From NCBI GenBank assembly GCA_036675275.1, contig JAKFFG010000032.1, forward strand, positions 5,891 to 69,890: a DNA stretch of 64,000 nt, read 5' to 3'. Under the pieces are notes generated by a model that was given only the letters and a program-made list of their open reading frames with translations, had not been told where the DNA came from and did no database searches. Below are positions 24,748 to 34,199 of this stretch, one piece after another. Each line of letters opens with the position of its first letter. Positions within the stretch are counted from its first letter, which is position 1. The position numbers and the translations under genes are program-made. Source of the DNA: Pollutimonas sp036675275 (GTDB lineage Bacteria; Pseudomonadota; Gammaproteobacteria; Burkholderiales; Burkholderiaceae_B).

Positions 24748-26052
24748 ATGACGTATAACCGCAAGTCGCTAAACTACTGTATTCCCGCTATAGCACTCAT
24801 AGGCGCACTATTCAGCTTTTCAGCCAGTGCCGGCATCAGCTACAAGCTGGACCGCCCCCAGGCCCTGCCGGGCGAAACGGTAAACATTACGGGTCTGCTC
24901 TTCAATGATACCGATACAGCCATCACGTGGCGTGCCCCCAAGCAATTGGTCATTCAGTGGCGCGACCAGGACGGAAAGGCGATTCGCAGCCTGGCGTACC
25001 TGTCCCAGGGCGGCGAACAAGCCAATGTGCCTGTCAATAACTTTGTAAAATTCGCATGGCGGGCCGTAGTGCCCACCGGGGTGCGCGGACTGCAGGCCGT
25101 CAATATCGAAGGCGAAACCACTCTGCTCGCGCTGGACACCAGCCCGCTTGAGAACAGCACCATTTCAGGCACACCCGCCACGGGGCCGGTGGTCGACGCG
25201 GGCGCGGCAACCGGACTGCAGCGCAACGACCCCGCATTGCCGGAAAACGTCGTGGCAGCCACGGGCGCGTCCGTATCCCAGGGACCTGCCGTTACGTCCA
25301 CGCAGCAGCTGTCGACGCCGCCATCGGGATTCGCTCGATTCAGCAGTGCCATTTCGGCCTACGAACCCATTTACTTCGACGTGGGCAACAAAGGCGGACG
25401 AAACGCGCGCTATCAGGTCAGTTTCAAATACCGCCTTTTCACGCCCAACGATCCCAATGACCCCAAGTTCGAAGACCACTTCTATCTTGGCTATACACAG
25501 ACGGCATTGTGGGACCTGCATTCCGATTCGAATCCGTTTGTCGACACATCGTTCAAGCCTAGCCTTTTCTGGCAAAAGGACGCCTTGTGGCAGTCGCCCA
25601 GCAAAGACATTTACCTGGGGCTCGCCAGCGGCGTCCAGCACGAATCGAACGGCAAAGGCGAGGACGATTCGCGTTCACTGAATTATGCTTACATACAGCC
25701 AGAGTTCAACTACCGTTTCGACGGCGGCAGCACGCTCACTTTTGCCCCGCGTGTAAAAGGATACTTCGCGGTCGGAGATAAAAACTCCGACTATGCCGAT
25801 TATGCCGGCCATGTCGACTGGAAGTTGCGCTGGGCGCAGGATAATGGCCTGGTGTTGTCCGGCCTGTATCGCCAAGGCCACGAGGGCCGCAGTACGAGCC
25901 AGATCGAGGCGGCATGGCCGTTGAAACGCACCTTCCTGAACATGAACGGTTATTTGCACGTGCAGTACTTCAAAGGCTACGGAGAAACGCTGCTGGGCTA
26001 TAACCATAAAAGCGAGCCGCAGGTGCGCGTCGGGATTTCACTGGTTCCCTGA
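24748..26052 (+). CDS. pldA: Outer-membrane phospholipase A (OMPLA)
   Basis: 434 residues. A signal peptide ends near FSASAG; an N-terminal region of about 180 residues precedes a C-terminal OMPLA beta-barrel. The catalytic block is GLASGVQHESNGKGEDDSRS, with His and Ser two residues apart and the Asn of NYAYIQPEFNY downstream, as in the H142-S144-N156 triad of E. coli. It hydrolyses phospholipids in the outer membrane when lipid asymmetry is lost. It is longer than E. coli PldA (289) because of the N-terminal extension. Confidence 0.92.
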   Translation: MTYNRKSLNYCIPAIALIGALFSFSASAGISYKLDRPQALPGETVNITGLLFNDTDTAITWRAPKQLVIQWRDQDGKAIRSLAYLSQGGEQANVPVNNFVKFAWRAVVPTGVRGLQAVNIEGETTLLALDTSPLENSTISGTPATGPVVDAGAATGLQRNDPALPENVVAATGASVSQGPAVTSTQQLSTPPSGFARFSSAISAYEPIYFDVGNKGGRNARYQVSFKYRLFTPNDPNDPKFEDHFYLGYTQTALWDLHSDSNPFVDTSFKPSLFWQKDALWQSPSKDIYLGLASGVQHESNGKGEDDSRSLNYAYIQPEFNYRFDGGSTLTFAPRVKGYFAVGDKNSDYADYAGHVDWKLRWAQDNGLVLSGLYRQGHEGRSTSQIEAAWPLKRTFLNMNGYLHVQYFKGYGETLLGYNHKSEPQVRVGISLVP

Positions 26053-26082
26053 CGACCAGGTCGGCCGACTAAGGCCGCCTGT

Positions 26083-27054
26083 TCATCGATTGCGCGGCGC
26101 GGCCCTTTGGATAGCGCCCGCCGCGTACATCCCACCCTCGCTATCGCAGGCGTGAATCAAAAACTGCCTGAACACGTCCACCAGGCCCGAAGGTTCGCGT
26201 GTGACGGGCCACAGCAGACCGACGTCCATGGGTGCAAGCGGATCGCTGACCGGAATGGCCATGATTTTCTTTCCTTCCAGCGACCACGGCCTGTACACCA
26301 GGTCCGACAGTATCGATACGCCAAAGCCATAGGCCACCAGGCCGCGCAATGCTTCCAGCGAGCTGGTGCGCATCGCTATGTTGAGCGCCGGGCTTGCGCC
26401 ACCCCAATGCCGCGTGGCAGCGGCTTCGGCATCATCCACAGTAAGCAATATATAGGGACAACGCTGAATATCGGCCAGGCTGACGGCGGCCTGCCTGGCG
26501 AGGGCATGGTTGGCTCCGACCCACACGCGGCGGCGCGAACGGACGAGAAGATGGTGCCCGTAGCGTTGGGGCGCGTCGATATTTGAAAGCAGCCCAACGC
26601 CCAGGTCTATGGTTTCATCAAGCAGCGCTTGTTCCAGCGTAGACCGGTCCATATCGACCAGGTCAATTTCGACTTGAGGGTAACTGCGCTTGAAGCGGCT
26701 GAGCAGATCGGGCAGGAAGTAGCCCAGGACGGTGTACGTTGCCGCCAGGCGTATGGTGCCGGTCGCCGTCTGAGGAAGGAGGCTGGCATGGCGCATGGCG
26801 TCATTGACCGAATCCATGACATGCCGCGCGTGATGAAAAAACACCTGGCCTTCGGCGGTCAATACTACGCCGTGGGGCAGCCGGTCGAACAGGCGCACCT
26901 TCAATTGCTTCTCCAGGCTCTGTACCGCACTGGTAATGGCAGACTGCGACACATGTTCGGAGATGGCGGCAGCGGAAAACTGTCCTGACGTAGCGGCGGC
27001 AATGAAGTATCTGAACTGCCTTAAAGTGACCTCGTCCTTCATCTGATTTTCCAA
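26083..27054 (-). CDS. LysR-family regulator, divergent from the indolepyruvate oxidoreductase
   Basis: 323 residues (319 from Met5). The HTH is at the N-terminus (LRQFRYFIAAATSGQFSAAA, SQSAITSAVQSLEKQLKVRL), followed by a LysR substrate domain. It is divergent from the 3.6-kb oxidoreductase gene with 85 bases between, so it probably controls that gene. Its 3' end converges with pldA. Confidence 0.88.
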   Translation of the reverse strand: MENQMKDEVTLRQFRYFIAAATSGQFSAAAISEHVSQSAITSAVQSLEKQLKVRLFDRLPHGVVLTAEGQVFFHHARHVMDSVNDAMRHASLLPQTATGTIRLAATYTVLGYFLPDLLSRFKRSYPQVEIDLVDMDRSTLEQALLDETIDLGVGLLSNIDAPQRYGHHLLVRSRRRVWVGANHALARQAAVSLADIQRCPYILLTVDDAEAAATRHWGGASPALNIAMRTSSLEALRGLVAYGFGVSILSDLVYRPWSLEGKKIMAIPVSDPLAPMDVGLLWPVTREPSGLVDVFRQFLIHACDSEGGMYAAGAIQRAAPRNR

Positions 27055-27139
27055 TATCTGTTAGCTGAAAAATTGATTTTACGATAGCAAATTTAGCCCA
27101 TACACTTGGCATACAGAATATTCCAACAGGAGACAACCA

Positions 27140-30100
27140 ATGAACGCTCCCCTAGATCCGGCGGTGCTATCGGCATTGGCCCAGGTATCCCTAGACGACA
27201 AATACACACTGGAACATGGCCGCGCCTACATGAGCGGCACGCAGGCGCTGGTACGCCTGCCCATGCTGCAGAAGGCCCGCGACCGGCTCGCCGGCCTGAA
27301 CACGGCGGGGTTCATTTCGGGTTATCGCGGCTCACCCCTGGGCGCACTGGACCAGGCTTTGTGGAAAGCCAAGTCGCACTTGGCCGACAACGACGTCGTC
27401 TTCCAGCCGGGCCTCAACGAAGACCTGGCTGCCACTTCGGTGTGGGGCAGCCAACAAGTAACCCTGTACCCGGACGCCACGCGCGACGGCGTATTCGGCA
27501 TGTGGTACGGCAAAGGGCCGGGCGTCGACCGTTCCATGGACGTATTCAAACATGCCAACTCGGCCGGCACGGCGCGCCACGGGGGGGTGCTGGTGCTGGC
27601 CGGCGACGACCACGGCGCCAAGTCCTCCACCGTCGCCCACCAATCGGAACACGCCTTCCAGGCAGCCGGCATACCGGTGCTGTACCCGTCCAATGTCCAG
27701 GAATACCTGGACTACGGCTTGCACGGGTGGGCGATGAGCCGCTATTCCGGCCTTTGGGTGGCCATGAAATGCGTGACCGAAGTGGTCGAATCCACGGCAT
27801 CGGTCGATATTGACCCTGATCGCGCCCGCATCATCATCCCCGACGATTTCCTGCTACCGGCCGACGGCCTGAGCATACGCTGGCCGGACCCGCCATTGGT
27901 GCAGGAAGCCCGGTTGATCGACTACAAATGGTATGCGGCGCTCGCCTATACGCGTGTCAACAAACTGAACCGTATCGTCATCGATTCGCCTCGCGCCCGC
28001 TTCGGCATCATGACCGCCGGCAAGGCTTATCTGGACACCCGCCAGGCGTTGGCCGATCTGGGCCTTGACGAAACAACCTGTGCCCGCATCGGCATCCGGC
28101 TGATGAAAGTCGGATGCGTCTGGCCGCTGAACGCTCAGGATGCGCGCGAGTTTGCTACCGGACTCGAAGAGATACTGGTCGTCGAAGAGAAACGGCAGAT
28201 ACTGGAATACGCGCTGAAAGAAGAGCTCTACAACTGGCGCGACGACGTCCGCCCGCGGGTCTTCGGCAAGTTCGACGAAAAAGACAATGCCGGCGGAGAA
28301 TGGTCGGTGCCGCGCGGGCAATGGCTGTTGCCGGCTGCCGCGGAACTGTCCCCGGCGCTGATCGCGCGGGCCATCGCCCGGCGGCTCGAAAGAGCCAACC
28401 TTCCTGCCGAGGTGCAAAGCCGGATTGCGGCGCGTATTGCCATCATCGACGCCAAGGACCGCGAGCTGAGCAAACCCGCGATCACGGCCGAACGCAAGCC
28501 ATGGTTCTGTTCGGGCTGCCCGCACAATACATCGACCAATGTGCCCGAAGGATCGCGCGCGCTGGCCGGCATAGGCTGTCATTACATGTCCATCTGGATG
28601 GACCGAAAAACCGAGACCTTCAGTCACATGGGCGGTGAAGGCGCTGCATGGATAGGCCAGAAGTCGTTCACCAGCGAAAAGCACATTTTTGCCAACCTGG
28701 GCGACGGCACCTATTTCCACTCCGGCGTGCTCGCAATTCGCGCTGCGATTGCGGCAAATGCCAATATTACGTACAAAATCCTTTATAACGATGCGGTCGC
28801 CATGACGGGCGGCCAGCCGGTCGATGGCATCCTGAAGGTGACTGACGTCATCGCCCAGGTCCACGCCGAAGGCGCAAAAAAGGTCGTGGTGGTCACCGAC
28901 GAACCCGAAAAATACAAAGGCGTATCCCTGGTGGGCAACCCGCCGGTCTATCACCGCGACGAACTCGACCGCGTGCAGCGTGAACTGCGGGAAATCGAAG
29001 GCACTACGGTCCTGGTCTACGACCAGACCTGTGCCACCGAAAAAAGGCGGCGCCGCAAACGTGGCGCCTATCCCGATCCTGCCCGCCGTGTCTTCATCAA
29101 TGATGCGGTGTGCGAAGGCTGCGGCGACTGCTCGGTAAAATCGAATTGCCTGTCGGTCGAGCCGCTGAACACGCCGGTCGGCGTGAAACGCAAGATCAAC
29201 CAATCATCCTGCAATAAAGACTATTCCTGCACAAACGGATTCTGTCCCAGCTTCATCACCGCCGAAGGCGCGCAGGTCAAGAAACCGGCGCCGCAGCAGG
29301 CATCCACCGACACCCTGGCCGCGCTGGTTACCGGCCTTCCCTTGCCTACGCTGCCTTCCATCGGAAACAGCTACGGCATACTGGTTACAGGAATAGGCGG
29401 TACCGGCGTCGTCACCATAGGCGGCTTGCTGGGCATGGCGGCACACCTGGAAAGAAAAGGCGTGACCGTGCTCGACATGGCCGGACTGGCGCAGAAAGGT
29501 GGCGCTGTATTAAGCCATGTACAAATCGCCGCGAATCCCGCCGACCTCCATGCCACCCGCATAGCCACTGGCGAGGCGCGGCTGATCATCGGCTGCGATG
29601 CCATCGTCAGCACCTCGGCCGATGTCTTGTCCCGGGCCCAAAAGAATGTGACGCGGGCCGCGGTAAACAGCGCCCCCATCCCCACGGCAGACATCATCCA
29701 CAATGCAAAGTGGCAGTATCCCGATGCGGTGGCGGCAAATGACCTGACCGAAGCCATCGGAAAGGACTGCGAGTTCCTCAACGCCAATGCCTTGGCCATC
29801 AAGCTGCTGGGCGATGCGATTTATGCCAACCCGCTGCTGCTGGGCTACTCATGGCAGAAAGGCTGGATACCGCTGTCCTACGAAAGCCTGGTGCGCGCCA
29901 TTGATCTCAACGGCGTCATGGTGGAAAAAAACCTGGCTGCATTCGAGTGGGGCCGCGCCGCCGCGCACCACGGCGCGCAGGCCATTGCACCCGAACTGGT
30001 CAGGAAGGAAGCGACCGCTACCGTCATTGCCATGCCGGAAACGCTGGATAGCGTTGTCGAACGCAACGCACAGTGGCTGACGCAGTATCAGAACGCGGGC

Positions 30101-30709
30101 TACGCAGGTCGCTATGTTGATGCCGTCAATCTCATCCGAACAAAAGAAGCTTCCCTGTCTTCGGCGAAAAGCTTACGCCTGACACGCGCCGTCGCGGTCA
30201 ATCTGGCCAAGCTGATGGCTTACAAAGACGAATACGAGGTCGCCCGGCTTTATACGGATCCCGCCTTTACGCAAAAGCTGCGTGCCCAGTTTGAAGGCGA
30301 GCCCGGCCGCGATTACCAGCTGCATTTTCATTTGGCGCCGCCGTTGTTCTCGCGGCGCAATGACAAGGGCGAGCTCATCAAGAAAAAATACGGCCCCTGG
30401 GTGATGTCCGTCTTCAAGCTGCTCGCCGGATTGAAAGGGCTGCGGGGCACGGCTTTCGATGTGTTCGGCAAGACCGACGAGCGCCGGCAAGAACGCGAAC
30501 TGGTGCGCGAATACCTGGCGTTGGTGAATGAGCTGTCGGAGACGCTGACCGAGCAGAATCTGGCAGCGGCAATCGAACTGGCCAACCTTCCGGATGATAT
30601 TCGCGGGTTCGGACACGTTAAAGAAAAGAACTTGCTGGCTGCCCAGGCCCGGCGTGGCGAGTTGCTGGACAATTACCGGACGGCGGCTCCCCTCGGGCGC
30701 GTGGCCTGA
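27140..30709 (+). CDS. Indolepyruvate ferredoxin oxidoreductase, fused single-chain form
   Basis: 1189 residues. It oxidatively decarboxylates aryl pyruvates (indolepyruvate, phenylpyruvate) to aryl-acetyl-CoA, passing electrons to ferredoxin. Order: PFOR-like domain (residues 1 to about 450; FISGYRGSPLGALDQAL), TPP domain (SGCPHNTSTNVPEG; GDGTYFHSG), a cysteine-rich Fe-S segment near residue 656 (CEGCGDCSVKSNCLS, then CNKDYSCTNGFCPSF), the gamma domain near residue 745 (GILVTGIGGTGVVTIGGLLG), and a C-terminal extension. CAGGAGAC lies before the ATG. It is convergent with the liv genes, which may supply aromatic or branched-chain amino acids. Confidence 0.9.
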   Translation: MNAPLDPAVLSALAQVSLDDKYTLEHGRAYMSGTQALVRLPMLQKARDRLAGLNTAGFISGYRGSPLGALDQALWKAKSHLADNDVVFQPGLNEDLAATSVWGSQQVTLYPDATRDGVFGMWYGKGPGVDRSMDVFKHANSAGTARHGGVLVLAGDDHGAKSSTVAHQSEHAFQAAGIPVLYPSNVQEYLDYGLHGWAMSRYSGLWVAMKCVTEVVESTASVDIDPDRARIIIPDDFLLPADGLSIRWPDPPLVQEARLIDYKWYAALAYTRVNKLNRIVIDSPRARFGIMTAGKAYLDTRQALADLGLDETTCARIGIRLMKVGCVWPLNAQDAREFATGLEEILVVEEKRQILEYALKEELYNWRDDVRPRVFGKFDEKDNAGGEWSVPRGQWLLPAAAELSPALIARAIARRLERANLPAEVQSRIAARIAIIDAKDRELSKPAITAERKPWFCSGCPHNTSTNVPEGSRALAGIGCHYMSIWMDRKTETFSHMGGEGAAWIGQKSFTSEKHIFANLGDGTYFHSGVLAIRAAIAANANITYKILYNDAVAMTGGQPVDGILKVTDVIAQVHAEGAKKVVVVTDEPEKYKGVSLVGNPPVYHRDELDRVQRELREIEGTTVLVYDQTCATEKRRRRKRGAYPDPARRVFINDAVCEGCGDCSVKSNCLSVEPLNTPVGVKRKINQSSCNKDYSCTNGFCPSFITAEGAQVKKPAPQQASTDTLAALVTGLPLPTLPSIGNSYGILVTGIGGTGVVTIGGLLGMAAHLERKGVTVLDMAGLAQKGGAVLSHVQIAANPADLHATRIATGEARLIIGCDAIVSTSADVLSRAQKNVTRAAVNSAPIPTADIIHNAKWQYPDAVAANDLTEAIGKDCEFLNANALAIKLLGDAIYANPLLLGYSWQKGWIPLSYESLVRAIDLNGVMVEKNLAAFEWGRAAAHHGAQAIAPELVRKEATATVIAMPETLDSVVERNAQWLTQYQNAGYAGRYVDAVNLIRTKEASLSSAKSLRLTRAVAVNLAKLMAYKDEYEVARLYTDPAFTQKLRAQFEGEPGRDYQLHFHLAPPLFSRRNDKGELIKKKYGPWVMSVFKLLAGLKGLRGTAFDVFGKTDERRQERELVREYLALVNELSETLTEQNLAAAIELANLPDDIRGFGHVKEKNLLAAQARRGELLDNYRTAAPLGRVA

Positions 30710-30742
30710 GACCAGGCAGCTTGCCGCGCCATCCGGATAACC

Positions 30743-31498
30743 CTAAAGCGACAGATACGACTGTCGGACCTGTTCATTTTCGGCCAGGTCCGACATCGAA
30801 CCGCTGTACCGGATAGCGCCCTTCTCCAGTACATAGGCGCGGTCGGCAACGAGGCGGGCGAAGTGGATGTTTTGCTCGGACAGTAAAACGCTGGCTCCCC
30901 GGGCTTTCAACGCAAGAATCATATTGACCATCTGCTCGATGATGACCGGCGCAACGCCTTCCGAAGGCTCGTCCAGGAGCAACATGTAAGGATTGCCCAT
31001 AAGCGTTCGGGCCACCGTCAGCATCTGCTGTTCGCCTCCGCTGATGTCGCCTGCAGGACGCTCCTTCATGTCGGCCAGATTCGGAAACAGCTCATCGATG
31101 TCCGAAGAAGTCCAATTCAGCCCCGGCTGTCCGTCGGGCCAGGTTCTGTCTGCCTGGCGCCCGGTCATCAAGTTTTCCTTGATGGTCAGCTCGGTGAAGA
31201 TGCGGCGATCTTCGGGCACATAGCCCAAACCCAGACGTGCCACTTGGTAAGGTGCGCATTTTTCAAGCGCGTGCCCCATGAAGCGTATCTGTCCGTCGCG
31301 CTTGGGCCCCAGTCCCATGATCGCCTTGAGTGTTGTCGATTTGCCCGCGCCGTTGCGCCCCATCAATGCCACCACCTCGCCCCGGCCAACTTCCAGCGAA
31401 ATATCGTGCAGGATGTGTGCTGCAGCGTACCAGGCGTTCACCCTCGTCAATGTCAACAGGGGGGCCGCCGCAGTTGAGTTGCCGCTATCTTGCCTCAT
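30743..31498 (-). CDS. livF: Branched-chain amino acid ABC transporter ATPase LivF
   Basis: 251 residues. Walker A is GRNGAGKST, the signature SGGEQQM and Walker B MLLLDEPSEGVAP. It is the second ATPase of a LivFGHMK-type importer. Its start overlaps the livG stop by four bases, completing a coupled series on the minus strand. Its 3' end converges with the oxidoreductase gene. Confidence 0.92.
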   Translation of the reverse strand: MRQDSGNSTAAAPLLTLTRVNAWYAAAHILHDISLEVGRGEVVALMGRNGAGKSTTLKAIMGLGPKRDGQIRFMGHALEKCAPYQVARLGLGYVPEDRRIFTELTIKENLMTGRQADRTWPDGQPGLNWTSSDIDELFPNLADMKERPAGDISGGEQQMLTVARTLMGNPYMLLLDEPSEGVAPVIIEQMVNMILALKARGASVLLSEQNIHFARLVADRAYVLEKGAIRYSGSMSDLAENEQVRQSYLSL

Positions 31499-32274
31499 CG
31501 CGCAAGACCTCGCGGTGTTGCTGCCTCGAACGTCTTGCCGGTTCCGAAATACACCGCCTGCACTTCGGGATGGGCGCGCACCTGTTCCGCGCTGCCCTGG
31601 GCGATCAGGCGTCCGCGCGCCAGCACGATAATGCGGTCGGCGTAGGCAAAGACGACATCCATACTATGTTCGGTAAACAGCACCGCCATGCATTTTTCCA
31701 CGACCAGGCTTTTTATCAGAGCCACCAGGCCATTGCGCTCGGCGGGAGCCATGCCGGCCGTGGGCTCGTCCATCAGCAACAGCCTGGGTTTGCCGGCCAG
31801 GCTCATGGCCAGCTCCACGCGCTTTACATCGCCATAAGCCAGCTCGCTGCAAGGACGCGCAGCCTGATCCCGCATCCCCACCTGCTCCAGCAATTCCAGC
31901 GATTCTTCGCGATACCGACTGCTGGCCGGGCGCCAGAATGAATAAACCTTGCGATGATGGGACAACAAGGCCATCTGGACATTCTCGAGCACGGTCAGCG
32001 ATGCAAAGGTTGCCGCGATCTGGAATGTGCGCCCGACACCCATATGGGCAATCCGGTGCGACGGAACACCCAGCAACTTGCGGCCGTCGAACATGACCGA
32101 ACCCGCAGTGGCCGGCAATTGCCCTCCGACCATATTGAAGGTGGTGGACTTGCCGGCGCCGTTGGGCCCGATCAGCGCCAGCAACTCCCCCGCCTCCAGG
32201 TCGAAGCTGATGTCATCGACGGCCGTGTTGCCGCCGAAGCGTTTGCTGAGATTGCGAACCTCGAGCAGACTCAT
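31495..32274 (-). CDS. livG: Branched-chain amino acid ABC transporter ATPase LivG
   Basis: 259 residues from MSLLEVRNLSKRFGG. Walker A is GPNGAGKST and Walker B LLLMDEPTAGMAP. The signature region reads LAYGDVKRVELA, a weaker form of LSGGQ seen in LivG relatives. The start at 32274 overlaps the permease stop (ATGA), which fixes it against the longer in-frame ORF reaching 32598. Confidence 0.9.
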   Translation of the reverse strand: MSLLEVRNLSKRFGGNTAVDDISFDLEAGELLALIGPNGAGKSTTFNMVGGQLPATAGSVMFDGRKLLGVPSHRIAHMGVGRTFQIAATFASLTVLENVQMALLSHHRKVYSFWRPASSRYREESLELLEQVGMRDQAARPCSELAYGDVKRVELAMSLAGKPRLLLMDEPTAGMAPAERNGLVALIKSLVVEKCMAVLFTEHSMDVVFAYADRIIVLARGRLIAQGSAEQVRAHPEVQAVYFGTGKTFEAATPRGLAR

Positions 32275-34157
32275 GTGCGTTTTTCCCTGCCCTGCATCAG
32301 CAAGGCGCAATACCCGGCGATGCCTTGCGGAAAAGCCAGGACGATCAACAATATCACTGCGCCAAACAGGGCTCGCCAATATTCGGTGACGCCAATGAAG
32401 TAATCCTGCAGTATCGTGAAACTGGCGGCGCCCACCACCGGACCAAACAAGGTTTGTATGCCGCCCAGCATGACCATGACAAGTGCGTCGACCGATTTGC
32501 CCACGGTGATGACTTCCGGAGACGTGCTGCCTTTGGAAAATACGTACAAGCCGCCCGCCAGGCCGGCCAGCAGACCGGCCACGATAAAGGCGGTCCACTG
32601 CACCCGCTTCACGTTTATGCCGGTCGCATCGGCCCGAAGAGCCGAGTCCCGGGATGCGCGCAAGGCGTAGCCGAAAGGCGAAAATGCCATGCGCCGTACG
32701 GCAACGATCGCCAGGATCACTACAGCCAGCGTAAAGTAATAGTAAGCATCACCCGAAAGCCACTCCTCGGGCCAGATGCCGATAATGCCGTTGGAGCCGC
32801 CCGTGACCGCATCCCACTGATACACGACAGACCAGATAATTTGCGCGAACGCCAGCGTGAGCATGGCGAGGTAAACGCCGGAAAGCCGGATGCAGAACCA
32901 GCCGAACACGGTCGCCGCCAGGGCGGCCGCCAGCGGCGCAAGCAGTATGGCCGGGCCCATGCCCGCCCACTGCGACTGGAACAACAAGGCCGCAGCATAA
33001 GCGCCTATTCCGAAATACGCGGCATGCCCGAACGACGCCATACCGCCCAGGCCCATCATGAAATGCAGGCTGACGGCAAACAATACCGCCACCAGAATGT
33101 CCTGAGCCAATACCGGCGCATAGGGCAAGGCGCCCGATAGCATGGGCAGTGCTGCAAATAATGCGATAAGCGCCATGGCCAGCCATTTGAACGCAGTGCT
33201 TGCGGTACGCAACGGCGCTTCGGGCATCCCGATATGGCGTATGGCCGCCAGGGGCTTGCCACGCAAACCCCATGGACGGAACACCAGCACGAACGCCATG
33301 AATATGAACTCGATGACCAGTGTGAGCTTGGGAAAGGCAATGCTGACGCCGGCGATTTCCACGATGCCCAATGCGACGCACAAGGCCTTGAGCTGCGCAA
33401 TGATCAGTGCGGCCAGATAGGCCCCGGGAATAGACCCCATGCCGCCCACGACGACGACCACAAAAGCATCGCCGATGACGCTGAGGTCCAGCATCAGGCT
33501 GGCGGGCTGGCGTGGAATCTGGATCGCCCCGCCCAGTCCCGCCAGGAAGGCGCCGAGGGCGAATACGCCGGTGAAGAGCCAACCCTGATTCACGCCCAGC
33601 GCTCCAAGCATTTCACGGTCTTGAGTCGCCGCCCGGATCAACGTTCCCCAGCGGGTGCGCGTCAGCAACAACCACAAAGCCAGCAGCACCATAGGCCCGA
33701 TCACCATCAGCGCCAGATCGTATACGGGCATATAGCGGCCCAGAATCGATACCGAGCCATTCAGGCCGGGCGCCAGCGGGCCCAGCAAATCGTCCGGCCC
33801 CCATATCCACAGCGCGGCATCATTGAAGATCAGAACGAGCGCAAAAGTTGCGAGCAACTGGTACATCTCCGGCGCCTTGTAGATGCGCCGCAACAGTACC
33901 AGCTCCACCAGCGCGCCCAGGGCCGCTATCACTGCAGCGGCCACAATCAGACTGGCCCAGAAGCCGAAGGGAGTTTGCCCCCATTGCTGCACGGCCGAGT
34001 AGGCAACGTAGATGCCCAGCATGTAAAAAGAGCCATGCGCAAAATTGACGATCCGGCTGACGCCGAAAATCAGCGAGAGACCGGCGGCTACCAAAAATAA
34101 GGAAGACGCCTCGGCCAGGCCGTTCAGGAACTGAACGATAAAACCAGTAAGCTGCAT
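32271..34157 (-). CDS. Fused LivH-LivM branched-chain amino acid permease
   Basis: 628 residues. The N-terminal half (1 to about 290) is a LivH permease (SLIFGVSRIVNFAHGSFYML) and the C-terminal half (about 320-628) a LivM permease (FHMMGLGGMASFGHAAYFGI; GGSNGIIGIWPEEW). Each has its own transmembrane set. LivH and LivM are usually separate genes; the fusion supplies both transmembrane domains in one chain. It is coupled to livG by a four-base overlap and follows livK by 42 bases. Confidence 0.92.
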   Translation of the reverse strand: MQLTGFIVQFLNGLAEASSLFLVAAGLSLIFGVSRIVNFAHGSFYMLGIYVAYSAVQQWGQTPFGFWASLIVAAAVIAALGALVELVLLRRIYKAPEMYQLLATFALVLIFNDAALWIWGPDDLLGPLAPGLNGSVSILGRYMPVYDLALMVIGPMVLLALWLLLTRTRWGTLIRAATQDREMLGALGVNQGWLFTGVFALGAFLAGLGGAIQIPRQPASLMLDLSVIGDAFVVVVVGGMGSIPGAYLAALIIAQLKALCVALGIVEIAGVSIAFPKLTLVIEFIFMAFVLVFRPWGLRGKPLAAIRHIGMPEAPLRTASTAFKWLAMALIALFAALPMLSGALPYAPVLAQDILVAVLFAVSLHFMMGLGGMASFGHAAYFGIGAYAAALLFQSQWAGMGPAILLAPLAAALAATVFGWFCIRLSGVYLAMLTLAFAQIIWSVVYQWDAVTGGSNGIIGIWPEEWLSGDAYYYFTLAVVILAIVAVRRMAFSPFGYALRASRDSALRADATGINVKRVQWTAFIVAGLLAGLAGGLYVFSKGSTSPEVITVGKSVDALVMVMLGGIQTLFGPVVGAASFTILQDYFIGVTEYWRALFGAVILLIVLAFPQGIAGYCALLMQGREKRT

Positions 34158-34199
34158 TGCGGATTACGGCTGCCCAAGGACGCCGTGCCCTTTGGCGAG